Source: Arthrobacter sp. SLBN-100
GTDB lineage: Bacteria > Actinomycetota > Actinomycetes > Actinomycetales > Micrococcaceae
Length of the DNA stretch: 64,000 nt
NCBI RefSeq assembly: GCF_006715305.1
Contig: NZ_VFMY01000001.1
Location: forward strand, 744,001 to 808,000
Reading direction: 5' to 3'
A program made the translations under genes and the position numbers. The notes below the pieces were generated by a model. That model worked only from the letters and a program-made list of their open reading frames with translations, did no database searches and was not told where the DNA came from. Of this stretch, positions 44,608-52,855 are shown piece after piece (position 1 is the first letter of the stretch; each line of letters begins with the position of its first letter).

Positions 44608-46122
44608 CTAGTGCACGTCCTCGTCAACCCAGTCCATGGACTTGGTCACTGCCTTCTTCCAGAGCCGCATCTGGCGGTCTTGTTCGGCCTGGTCCATCTG
44701 GGGTTCCCAGCGCTTGTCCTCGGACCAGTTGGCTGAGCACTCGCCCAGGTCCTTCCAGAAGCCGACGGCGAGTCCGGCCGCGTAGGCGGCACCGAGGGCA
44801 GTGGTTTCAACCACTTTCGGCCTGATCACCGGGACGCCAAGGATGTCCGCCTGGAACTGCATCAGGGCGTCGTTGGCCACCATGCCGCCGTCGACCTTCA
44901 ACTCCGTGAGCGGAACACCGGAGTCCGCGTTGACCGCGTCAAGCACCTCGCGGGTCTGGAAGGCGGTGGCTTCCAGCGCCGCCCGGGCGATGTGGCTCTT
45001 GTTGACGAACCGCGTGAGGCCAACGATGGCACCGCGGGCATCCGAACGCCAGTACGGCGCGAAGAGTCCGGAGAAGGCCGGGACGATGTAGACGCCGCCG
45101 TTGTCCTTCACGGACGCCGCGAGAGTCTCAACTTCGGGTGCGCTGCTGATCATGCCCAGGTTGTCGCGCAGCCACTGGATCAGTGAGCCGGTGACGGCGA
45201 TGGAGCCCTCCAGGGCGTAGTGCGGCGCGGCGTCGCCGAGCTTGTAGCCCACCGTGGTCAGCAGCCCGTTCTTCGAGTGGATGATCTCCTCGCCCGTGTT
45301 GAAGATCAGGAAGCAACCCGTCCCGTACGTGTTCTTGGCTTCACCGGTCTCGAAGGCGGCCTGGCCGAAGGTGGCTGCCTGCTGGTCCCCAAGGATTCCC
45401 GCAACCGGCACCTCGCGGAGAAGCTGGGAGGTGTGGACGGTGCCGTAGACCTCGGAGGAGGACTTGATGTCCGGCATCATGCTCCGCGGAACGCCGAAGA
45501 TGCCCAGGATTTCGTCGTCCCACTGCAGCGTGTCCAGGTCCATAAACAGGGTGCGCGACGCATTGGTCACGTCGGTGACATGGACGCCGCCGTCCACGCC
45601 GCCGGTGAGGTTCCAGAGGACCCAGGCGTCGGTGTTGCCGAACACGAGGTTCCCTGCTTCGGCTTTCTCACGCGCGCCGTCAACATTGTCCAGGATCCAT
45701 TTGATCTTGGTGCCCGAAAAGTAGGTGGCAAGCGGCAGGCCCACCTTGTCCTTGAAGCGGTCCGCTCCGCCGTCCCTGGCCAGCTCATCCACGATGTCCT
45801 GGGTGCGGGTGTCCTGCCAGACAATGGCGTTGTAGACGGCCTGGCCGGTGGTTTTGTCCCACACCACGGCGGTTTCACGCTGGTTGGTGATTCCGACGGC
45901 GGCGATATCGTGCCGTGTCAGGTTCGCCTTGGAGAGGGCGGAGGCGATGACCTCGCGGGTGTTGTTCCAGATTTCGGCGGGCTTGTGCTCCACCCACCCG
46001 GCCTTCGGGAAGATCTGTTCATGCTCCATCTGCCCGGAGGAGACGATGGCGCCGCTGTGGTCGAAGATGATGGCGCGCGTGCTGGTGGTGCCCTGGTCAA
46101 TGGCGATTACGTACTGGTTCAT
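44608..46122 (-). CDS. glpK: glycerol kinase
   Basis: 504 residues, normal length. FGGY-family sugar kinase with ATP site [15 protein letters not shown] at the N-terminus, and conserved [24 protein letters not shown] and [16 protein letters not shown]. It phosphorylates glycerol to glycerol-3-phosphate. Last gene of glpD-glpF-glpK, 53 bp after glpF. Catabolite control by a PTS His-phosphorylation site cannot be judged here. Confidence 0.96.
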   Translation of the reverse strand: MNQYVIAIDQGTTSTRAIIFDHSGAIVSSGQMEHEQIFPKAGWVEHKPAEIWNNTREVIASALSKANLTRHDIAAVGITNQRETAVVWDKTTGQAVYNAIVWQDTRTQDIVDELARDGGADRFKDKVGLPLATYFSGTKIKWILDNVDGAREKAEAGNLVFGNTDAWVLWNLTGGVDGGVHVTDVTNASRTLFMDLDTLQWDDEILGIFGVPRSMMPDIKSSSEVYGTVHTSQLLREVPVAGILGDQQAATFGQAAFETGEAKNTYGTGCFLIFNTGEEIIHSKNGLLTTVGYKLGDAAPHYALEGSIAVTGSLIQWLRDNLGMISSAPEVETLAASVKDNGGVYIVPAFSGLFAPYWRSDARGAIVGLTRFVNKSHIARAALEATAFQTREVLDAVNADSGVPLTELKVDGGMVANDALMQFQADILGVPVIRPKVVETTALGAAYAAGLAVGFWKDLGECSANWSEDKRWEPQMDQAEQDRQMRLWKKAVTKSMDWVDEDVH

Positions 46123-46175
46123 GATGACGTCCTTGTCTTTAACGGTACTTTTGGGTCGATGGCTGGACTAAGTGG

Positions 46176-46925
46176 TCAGGCAGCTGCTGAGGCGATGATT
46201 GGAAGCAGCCGGGCGACGAGTCCGCCCAGGGCGCCGCCGACGAGCGGGCCCACAACCGGGATCCATGAGTAGCCCCAGTCGCTGGAGCCCTTGCCCTTGA
46301 TGGGGAGCAGGGCGTGGGCGATGCGCGGGCCGAGGTCACGGGCGGGGTTGATGGCGTAGCCGGTGGGGCCGCCCAGGGAGACGCCGATGCCGACGACGAG
46401 GAGGGCCACAGCGAGCGGCCCGAGGCCGGACGGGGTTCCGCCGAAGGCGAGGATGACGAACACCAGGACAAAGGTGCCGATGATCTCGGTCACCAGGTTC
46501 CAGGAACTAGTACGGATCGCAGGGCCGGTGGAGAAAACTGCAAGCTTGCTGGCGGCTTCCTCTTCGGCGTCGAAATGCTGCTTGTAGGCGAGCCAGCAGA
46601 CGACGGCACCAAGGAACGCACCCAGCATTTCCCCACCGAGATAGGTCAGCGTGGACGCGAAATCAACGGGAACGTCCGGCGCATATTCCTTATTTCCCTT
46701 AGCCAGGAAACCAAGCGTCACGGCGGGGTTCAGGTGTGATCCCGACTTCGCGGCCACATAGACACCCGCGAAGACAGCGATACCCCATCCCCAAGTAACC
46801 ATCAGGAACCCGCCGCTGTTGCCTTTCGTGCCCCGCAGGGCGACGTTGGCCACAACGCCGCAACCCAGCAGGGTGAGCATCGCCGTTCCGAATACTTCGG
46901 AAAGGAAAACAATTCCAAGAGACAT
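46176..46925 (-). CDS. glpF: glycerol uptake facilitator (aquaglyceroporin, MIP family)
   Basis: 249 residues with six membrane segments and both pore motifs, HLNPAVTLGF and AINPARDLGPR. NPARD rather than NPARS is typical of glycerol facilitators. AAGGAG lies 10 nt before ATG 46925. It lets glycerol enter by diffusion for trapping by GlpK. Preceded by a hairpin that separates it from glpD. Confidence 0.95.
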   Translation of the reverse strand: MSLGIVFLSEVFGTAMLTLLGCGVVANVALRGTKGNSGGFLMVTWGWGIAVFAGVYVAAKSGSHLNPAVTLGFLAKGNKEYAPDVPVDFASTLTYLGGEMLGAFLGAVVCWLAYKQHFDAEEEAASKLAVFSTGPAIRTSSWNLVTEIIGTFVLVFVILAFGGTPSGLGPLAVALLVVGIGVSLGGPTGYAINPARDLGPRIAHALLPIKGKGSSDWGYSWIPVVGPLVGGALGGLVARLLPIIASAAA

Positions 46926-46951
46926 CTTTGACTCTCCTTATTTTCTGTTGT

Positions 46952-46976
46952 CAGTCCTTCGCGGGTTGAAGGACTG
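46952..46976. repeat. perfect hairpin between glpD and glpF
   Basis: CAGTCCTTC and GAAGGACTG with a 7-nt loop, 27 bp upstream of the glpF start. No U run follows on the minus strand (next bases ACAACAG). It may be an operator, an mRNA stabiliser or a partial terminator after glpD. Confidence 0.6.
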
Positions 46977-47015
46977 TTTGCCGGGGCAGGTTAGCGCCCC
47001 GGCCGCCAGCCGGGC

Positions 47016-48833
47016 CTAGGCGACCAGGCTGTTGATCTCTACGCGGTGGAACCGCTGCAGGACTTCCTGCGCGTGCCGGATTTCTGCGGCACGCGCCGTG
47101 GCGTCCCAGGCCAGTGGCACAGCGAGAACCTCTGCCACCTCGTTGAGCAGTTCGCCTGTGACGAGGCCCCGGAAGGCCAGGGACGTCCGGCGGATAAGGA
47201 CATCTACAAGGTGTCCCACTTGTTCGTGGACTGCCATGAACTCAAGTTCGCGCACGCTCAGTTCCCGGGTGGAGTGCAACACGTGGTCAGGTCCGGCATC
47301 CAGGTAGGCCATCACGGCCTCCGCCCGCGTCCCGTAGCGGGTCAGCAAACCGGCGGTCCGGTCCGCGTCCCGGCCTGGAGCCATGTGCTGCTTGATCCAC
47401 TTCTGGACCCCGGCCTCGTCGGCCGGGAAGCCTGCGCCGCCACCGATGGGTAGTTGCGCCGTGGACACCTTGCGCTGCACGCCGAGCTCGGCGAGGACGT
47501 CGTTGGTCAGGTGCTCGGCCAGGGCGCGGAAGGTGGTCCATTTGCCGCCCACCAGGCTGAGCACGACGGCGCCCGGACCGGATGCGGCGCTGCCCGGTCC
47601 GCGGCGCTCAATCCGGTAGTCCCGGGAAACGAAACCGGGGTGGGTCGCATCGTGCCGGGGCAGAGGCCGGACGCCAGAGAAAGTGTAAACGATCTGGTCA
47701 CGGCTGACGGGGATGTCCGGGAACACGTGGCCGATCAGTTCGAAGAAGTAGTCGATTTCCTCGTCGGTGCAGACGGCGTCCTGGCCCATCTCCGCGTCCA
47801 CGTCGGTGGTCCCTACGAGGACGCGGTCTCCCATGGGATAAATGAGGACGATCCGCCCGTCCGTGTGTTCGAAGAAAATCTCACGTCCGCGGCAGGCGTC
47901 AAGCAGCCCTGGGTGGTCCAGCACAACGTGCGAACCCTTGGTGCCGCCCATAAAGGCGGAGGCGGTTCCCATCGCCTCATTGGTGAGATCCACCCAGGCG
48001 CCCGTGGTGTTAACGATGACATCCGCGGTGAAGTCGAACTCCTCACCGGTCAGCTCATCACGCAGCCGCACCGTGCTGCCTTTGCCAGTGCCGCGGTTGG
48101 GCTGGCCGGTCATGGATTTCAGCGAAAGGTAGTTGCTGGCCCGGGCGGTGCTGCCCTGGGTATTGGCGGCGCCGGGCACCTGCCCTGCTTTTTCGCCGTC
48201 CTGCAGGACGTCGAGGGTGAGCCGCTCCGGGTTGTGGACGGAGGCGTCGAAATACGTGGCCGCGTATTTGATGTCCGGGCGCAGGCCGGGCAGTTCAGCC
48301 AGGGCGCGTTTGCGGCCCGTGAACCGGTGCCGCGGCACGGCTCCTCCGTTGCGTGAGAAGGAGTCGTAGAGGCTGAGGCCAAGCTTGATGAGGAAGGCGC
48401 CGCGTTCCTTGGGCTTGCCCTGCTGTTTGTGGGTAAGGAACCGCAGCGGAGCGGCGAGGATACCGGAGAAGGTGCTGAAAATGGGGATGGTGGTCTGCAG
48501 CGGCTTGACGTAGTGCGGGGCGATCCGAAGCAGCCGGTTGCGCTCCACTACCGATTCCCGGACCAGCCTGAACTCGCCGTTTTCGAGGTACCTGATGCCG
48601 CCATGGATCATGTGCGAGGACGCTCCGCTGGCTCCCTGGCAGTAGTCCCCCCGCTCAACGAGTGCCACGTCCACTCCCTGCAGGGCGAGGTCCCGGAAGG
48701 TTCCGACGCCGTTGATTCCGCCGCCGACCACCAGCACCTTTGCGTGGGGGCGCCGCCTCAAGTTGTGTACTGATGCGCGTTCACGGACGGGCTTCGGCGC
48801 GGCTGGATGGGCAGGTGAATCCTTGGGTCCCAA
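47016..48833 (-). CDS. glpD: glycerol-3-phosphate dehydrogenase (FAD-dependent)
   Basis: 605 residues from TTG 48833 with AGGGAG 6 nt upstream; no better start is seen before the FAD domain. The FAD-binding dinucleotide fold is KVLVVGGGINGVGTFRDLAL followed by VALVERGDYCQGASGASSHMIHGGIRYLE. The C-terminal DAO_C domain is present. It oxidises glycerol-3-phosphate to dihydroxyacetone phosphate and feeds electrons to the membrane quinone pool. First gene of glpD-glpF-glpK, divergent from the SorC regulator. Confidence 0.94.
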   Translation of the reverse strand: MGPKDSPAHPAAPKPVRERASVHNLRRRPHAKVLVVGGGINGVGTFRDLALQGVDVALVERGDYCQGASGASSHMIHGGIRYLENGEFRLVRESVVERNRLLRIAPHYVKPLQTTIPIFSTFSGILAAPLRFLTHKQQGKPKERGAFLIKLGLSLYDSFSRNGGAVPRHRFTGRKRALAELPGLRPDIKYAATYFDASVHNPERLTLDVLQDGEKAGQVPGAANTQGSTARASNYLSLKSMTGQPNRGTGKGSTVRLRDELTGEEFDFTADVIVNTTGAWVDLTNEAMGTASAFMGGTKGSHVVLDHPGLLDACRGREIFFEHTDGRIVLIYPMGDRVLVGTTDVDAEMGQDAVCTDEEIDYFFELIGHVFPDIPVSRDQIVYTFSGVRPLPRHDATHPGFVSRDYRIERRGPGSAASGPGAVVLSLVGGKWTTFRALAEHLTNDVLAELGVQRKVSTAQLPIGGGAGFPADEAGVQKWIKQHMAPGRDADRTAGLLTRYGTRAEAVMAYLDAGPDHVLHSTRELSVRELEFMAVHEQVGHLVDVLIRRTSLAFRGLVTGELLNEVAEVLAVPLAWDATARAAEIRHAQEVLQRFHRVEINSLVA

Positions 48834-48957
48834 AACGACTCCCTTGGGGCTTTGTGTGGCGCGGCCACCTTCAGGTGCGCCGCCGTTCTCATCTATTGTT
48901 TGGAGTAATGGAAAATGGAGTCAAGCACTATGCACAAACGTGCAGAGCGGAGTTCGC

Positions 48958-49932
48958 GTGGACCCTTCCCGGCATGCTGAAGCCCTTCGGGCTGCACAGA
49001 TGTATTACCTGCAGGACCTTACGATGGACGCTATTGCCCGCGAACTCCGGACCTCGCGGTCAACGGTTTCACGGTTGTTGTCCTCGGCCCGGGACTCGGG
49101 CCTGGTCCAAGTCCAGATCCGCAACCCGCTGGACACCGCCCCGGAGCTGGAAGGCCTGATCCGCCGCCGGTACGGGGTTGACGTCCACGTTGTTCCGGTG
49201 GTGGAAACCCTCAACGAGGCCGAAACCCTGGACCGCGTGGCCATGCAGGCGGCGCGAACCATCGGGCCCCTGGTGGATTCCAACGCGATTATCGGCGTGG
49301 CCTGGGGCTCCACGCTCAGCGCCGTCAGCCGGCACCTGACCAGGAAAATTACGCACGACAGTGTAATTGTGCAGCTGAATGGCGCCGGCAACATGCACAC
49401 AACAGGCATCACCTACGCGAGCGACATCATGCGCCGCTTCGGCAACGCCTACGGAGCACGGGTGGAACAGTTCCCGGTTCCCGCCTTCTTTGACCACGCC
49501 GCCACCAAGACCGCGATGTGGAATGAACGCAGCGTGCAGCGGATCCTCGTACTTCAGTCCAAGATGAGCATCGCGATCTTTGGTGTCGGCTCAGTGGACG
49601 CCGACTACCCGAGCCATGTCTACGCCGGCGGTTACCTGGACGAGAACGACCTCAGCATCCTGGCTAATTCCGACGTGGTGGGCGACGTGGCCACCGTTTT
49701 CTTCCGCAGCGACGGTTCATCGGACGGCATCGTCCTGAACGAGCGGTCCACCGGACCGGCCCTGTCAGAACTCCGGCAGGTCCGTCGCAGGATCTGCGTA
49801 GTTTCAGGGGTCTCCAAAATCAACGGCCTCAAAGGCGCCCTTGCGGCCGGCCTGGCGACAGACCTGATCCTCGACGAGGCCACCGCGCGCCGCCTGGTGG
49901 GCCTGGAAGGCATCACGGGTTCGAATAGGTAG
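48958..49932 (+). CDS. SorC-family sugar-binding transcriptional regulator
   Basis: 324 residues from GTG 48958 (CGGAG 6 nt upstream); the frame is open to 48712 but that part overlaps glpD. The N-terminal HTH reads YYLQDLTMDAIARELRTSRSTVSRLL. The effector domain of the SorC/DeoR-like group follows with IIGVAWGSTLSAVSRHL and a Lys/Gly-rich phosphosugar pocket (VSGVSKINGLKGALAAGLA). Its divergent position from glpD-glpF-glpK suggests it controls glycerol use, with glycerol-3-phosphate or a triose phosphate as candidate effector. That assignment is inference from position. Confidence 0.87.
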   Translation: MDPSRHAEALRAAQMYYLQDLTMDAIARELRTSRSTVSRLLSSARDSGLVQVQIRNPLDTAPELEGLIRRRYGVDVHVVPVVETLNEAETLDRVAMQAARTIGPLVDSNAIIGVAWGSTLSAVSRHLTRKITHDSVIVQLNGAGNMHTTGITYASDIMRRFGNAYGARVEQFPVPAFFDHAATKTAMWNERSVQRILVLQSKMSIAIFGVGSVDADYPSHVYAGGYLDENDLSILANSDVVGDVATVFFRSDGSSDGIVLNERSTGPALSELRQVRRRICVVSGVSKINGLKGALAAGLATDLILDEATARRLVGLEGITGSNR

Positions 49933-49942
49933 AGTCAAGGTT

Positions 49943-50812
49943 ATGAGGACCTCACCCCGGCTCAGCCTGAACAACGGTGTGCTGATCGACCAGCTGGGCT
50001 TTGGCCTGTACAAGGTGCCGCCGTCGGACGCAGCCGGACTCGTGGCCATGGCCCTCGATGCCGGCTACCGGCATTTTGATACCGCGGCCATGTACGGCAA
50101 CGAGTCGGGTGTTGCCCGCGGCATCAGCTCCCAGCTCGGTAGTCCGGCAGGCAGCGGCGGCTCTGGGGAACTCTTCCCGGCACCCGCCAGGGAAGACCTT
50201 TTCGTCACCACGAAGGTGTGGAACGACCACCACGGCTACGACGCGACCCTCCGGGCATTCGATGACTCGATGGTCAACCTCGGCCTGGACTACGTGGACA
50301 TGTACCTCATCCACTGGCCCTGCCCCCGGCGCGGACTGTTCCAGGAAACTTACCGGGCCCTTGAGACGCTCTACCGGGAGGGAAAGGTCCGGGCCATTGG
50401 TGTCAGCAACTTCCAGCCTGCGCATCTTGACCGGCTGCTGCAGACAGCCGAAGTAACACCGGCCGTCAACCAGATCGAGCTGCACCCCTGGCTTCAGCAG
50501 CATGAGCTCCGCAAGATTCACGATGACCTGGGCATCCGGACCGAAGCGTGGAGCCCCCTGGGCCGCGGACGCGTGCTTGCCGACCCCGTCATCCAGGCGT
50601 GCGCCGCCGAACACGGCAGGACGCCTGCCCAGGTCATCCTCCGCTGGCACGTACAGCTCGGGAACATCGCCATCCCCAAAGCCAGCTCCGAGGCACGGAT
50701 CCGGGAGAACCTGGACGTCTTCCACTTTGAGCTTTCGGCCCGGGATATGGATGCGCTCGCGGGCCTCGACCGGGGCGAGCGCACCGGCTCCCATCCGGAC
50801 AACGTCAATTAG
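49943..50812 (+). CDS. aldo/keto reductase
   Basis: 289 residues. AKR TIM barrel with the catalytic tetrad Asp/Tyr in FDTAAMYGNE, Lys in VTTKVWNDHHG and His in LIHWPCP. The NADPH-binding end is IPKASSEARIRENLDVF. Family: 2,5-diketo-gluconate reductase/AKR5-like. It reduces carbonyls; substrate unknown. It starts 10 bp after the SorC gene and is followed 7 bp later by a hydrolase, so sorC-akr-abh-gt look co-transcribed. Confidence 0.92.
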   Translation: MRTSPRLSLNNGVLIDQLGFGLYKVPPSDAAGLVAMALDAGYRHFDTAAMYGNESGVARGISSQLGSPAGSGGSGELFPAPAREDLFVTTKVWNDHHGYDATLRAFDDSMVNLGLDYVDMYLIHWPCPRRGLFQETYRALETLYREGKVRAIGVSNFQPAHLDRLLQTAEVTPAVNQIELHPWLQQHELRKIHDDLGIRTEAWSPLGRGRVLADPVIQACAAEHGRTPAQVILRWHVQLGNIAIPKASSEARIRENLDVFHFELSARDMDALAGLDRGERTGSHPDNVN

Positions 50813-50819
50813 GACCTGC

Positions 50820-51749
50820 ATGAAAACAACCCATTCGGGGCAGCCGCCCGCGCCCTCCTTCTTCAGCCCTGACCTGCCCGGACGCACCCATGCCTCTTCC
50901 CTGCAGCTCGCCGGCGGGAAGGTGGCCTTCTGGACCTATGAACCTGTCCAGGAAACACCGGAAACAAGGACCATCCTGGTGATCCACGGGTTCCGCGGCG
51001 ACCATCACGGACTGCTGCGCGTGGCCGACCGGCTTCCCGAAATGCGCATCATCATGCCGGACCTGCCGGGTTTCGGCAGCTCAGAGGCGTTCCGATCCGG
51101 CGGCCACACGGTGCCCGGCTACGGGGCGTTCATCACGGACTTCATGAGTACCCTGGGCCTGGGACCGGACACGGTTCTCCTGGGGCACTCTTTCGGGTCC
51201 ATCCTCGCCGCGCACTTCGTGGCCGCCCAACCCGCCGCCGTGCATCCCCTGATCCTTATCAATCCCATTGCCGCGCCGGCCCTCGAAGGTCCCAAAGGCA
51301 TCATGACCAGGCTGGCGGTGCTGTACTACAAACTTGCCGCCCGGCTTCCCGGCCCGTTGGGGCAGGCACTCCTGCGAAGCCCGTTGATTGTCCGTGTGAT
51401 GAGCGAGACCATGGCCAAGACAACCGACCGGGAGCTGCGGCGCTTTATCCACGGCCAGCACCACGCGTACTTCAGCGCATTCGCCAGCAGGGACAGCCTC
51501 CTCGAATCGTTCACAGCCTCCGTCAGCAGCCACGTGGCCGAGGTGGCCGGCCGGTTGCGCCTTCCGGTGCTGCTGGTTGCCGGCGAAAAGGACGAAATCG
51601 CCAACCTGCCCGACCAGCACCGGCTTCTCGAGCTGCTGCCCGACGGCGAACTCAAGGTCATTCCGGGCGTTGGCCATCTGATCCACTACGAGACGCCGGA
51701 GCCCGCCGCCCGATATATCCGCAGCTTCCTGAAGGACCATCCCGCGTGA
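50820..51749 (+). CDS. alpha/beta hydrolase
   Basis: 309 residues from ATG 50820, 7 bp after the aldo/keto reductase stop. Motifs: oxyanion HGFRGDHHG, nucleophile GHSFGS, catalytic Asp in VAGEKDEIAN and His in PGVGHLIHYE. Cytoplasmic, no signal peptide. Family members are esterases, epoxide or haloalkane hydrolases and C-C hydrolases; this one cannot be placed further. The 3' end overlaps the glycosyltransferase start by 4 nt. Confidence 0.9.
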   Translation: MKTTHSGQPPAPSFFSPDLPGRTHASSLQLAGGKVAFWTYEPVQETPETRTILVIHGFRGDHHGLLRVADRLPEMRIIMPDLPGFGSSEAFRSGGHTVPGYGAFITDFMSTLGLGPDTVLLGHSFGSILAAHFVAAQPAAVHPLILINPIAAPALEGPKGIMTRLAVLYYKLAARLPGPLGQALLRSPLIVRVMSETMAKTTDRELRRFIHGQHHAYFSAFASRDSLLESFTASVSSHVAEVAGRLRLPVLLVAGEKDEIANLPDQHRLLELLPDGELKVIPGVGHLIHYETPEPAARYIRSFLKDHPA

Positions 51750-52822
51750 AGATAGTCATTGATGCCCGTTTCACCAGGACCGACCACCATGACGGCATCA
51801 GCCGCTATGGAACGAGCCTGATCGAGGCCACCGCGAAGATCGCAGATGTTTCCATGCTGGTTTCGGACCTCCGGCAGCTCGCCCTGCTGCCCGATGTTCC
51901 ATATACGCTGATCAACAGTCCCCTCTCCCCCATGGAACTGTTTGTTGCGCGCAAAGTGAACCGGTTGGGCGCAGACGTGGTGGTCTGCCCTATGCAGACA
52001 ATGGGCAGCTGGGGCCGGAAATACGGACTGGTCCTGACGCTGCACGACCTCATCTATTACGAGCACACTGCGCCGCCAGGATTCCTGCCCGCCCCGGTCC
52101 GCCTGCTGTGGCGGCTGTACCACAAGGCTTTCTGGCCGCAGCGGCTCCTCCTCAACCGGGCGGACGCGGTGGCAACCGTCAGCAGGACAACGGAGGCGCT
52201 GATGGCCAAGTACCGGCTGACGCGGCGGCCCGTAAGGATCATCGGCAACGCTCCCCAGCCAGCCGCAGAACCGCGGACACCGGAGGCCGGCGCCGAACCT
52301 TCACTCGTCTACATGGGGTCCTTTATGCCCTACAAGAATGTGGAAACCATGGTGGCGGGGATGGCTTCGCTCCCCGGCTACACGCTTCACCTGCTGAGCA
52401 GGATCACTCCTCAGCGCCGCGCAGAGCTGGAAAAGCTCGTCCCGCCCGGAGCCCATGTGGTGTTCCACAACGGGGTCACGGACGAGGAGTACGCAACCTT
52501 CCTGAAAACGGCGACGGCGCTGGTGAGCCTCTCCCGGGCCGAAGGTTACGGCCTGCCGCTCGTTGAAGCCATGGCGCTGGGCACCCCCGTCATTGCCAGT
52601 GACATCCCCATTTTCCGGGAAGTGGGCGGTGATTGCGCCAGCTACGTTGATCCGGCCTCGCCCGAACAGTTCGCCGCTGCTGTGACGAAGCTCAAGGACC
52701 GGGAACGGTGGGAGGAAGCCTCGCGGCGCTCCCTGGCCCGTGCCCGCGAGTTCACCTGGGACGAATCGGCCCGCCAACTGGTGGACGTGGCACACGACAT
52801 CATCGCCCGGCGCCGGAGCTAA
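51746..52822 (+). CDS. GT4-family glycosyltransferase
   Basis: 358 residues, GTG start overlapping the hydrolase stop by 4 nt (translational coupling). GT-B fold of CAZy family GT4: the donor-binding motif EGYGLPLVEAMALGTPVIASD with the paired Glu residues, and SLVYMGSFMPYKNVETMVAGM opening the second Rossmann half. It transfers a sugar from a nucleotide donor to a glycan or lipid acceptor; both unknown. It is the last gene of the sorC-akr-abh-gt run, 33 bp from the converging priA stop. Confidence 0.9.
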   Translation: MKIVIDARFTRTDHHDGISRYGTSLIEATAKIADVSMLVSDLRQLALLPDVPYTLINSPLSPMELFVARKVNRLGADVVVCPMQTMGSWGRKYGLVLTLHDLIYYEHTAPPGFLPAPVRLLWRLYHKAFWPQRLLLNRADAVATVSRTTEALMAKYRLTRRPVRIIGNAPQPAAEPRTPEAGAEPSLVYMGSFMPYKNVETMVAGMASLPGYTLHLLSRITPQRRAELEKLVPPGAHVVFHNGVTDEEYATFLKTATALVSLSRAEGYGLPLVEAMALGTPVIASDIPIFREVGGDCASYVDPASPEQFAAAVTKLKDRERWEEASRRSLARAREFTWDESARQLVDVAHDIIARRRS

Positions 52823-52855
52823 CGGGGCCGCGACAGGATTCAACTGTGGCGCAAG

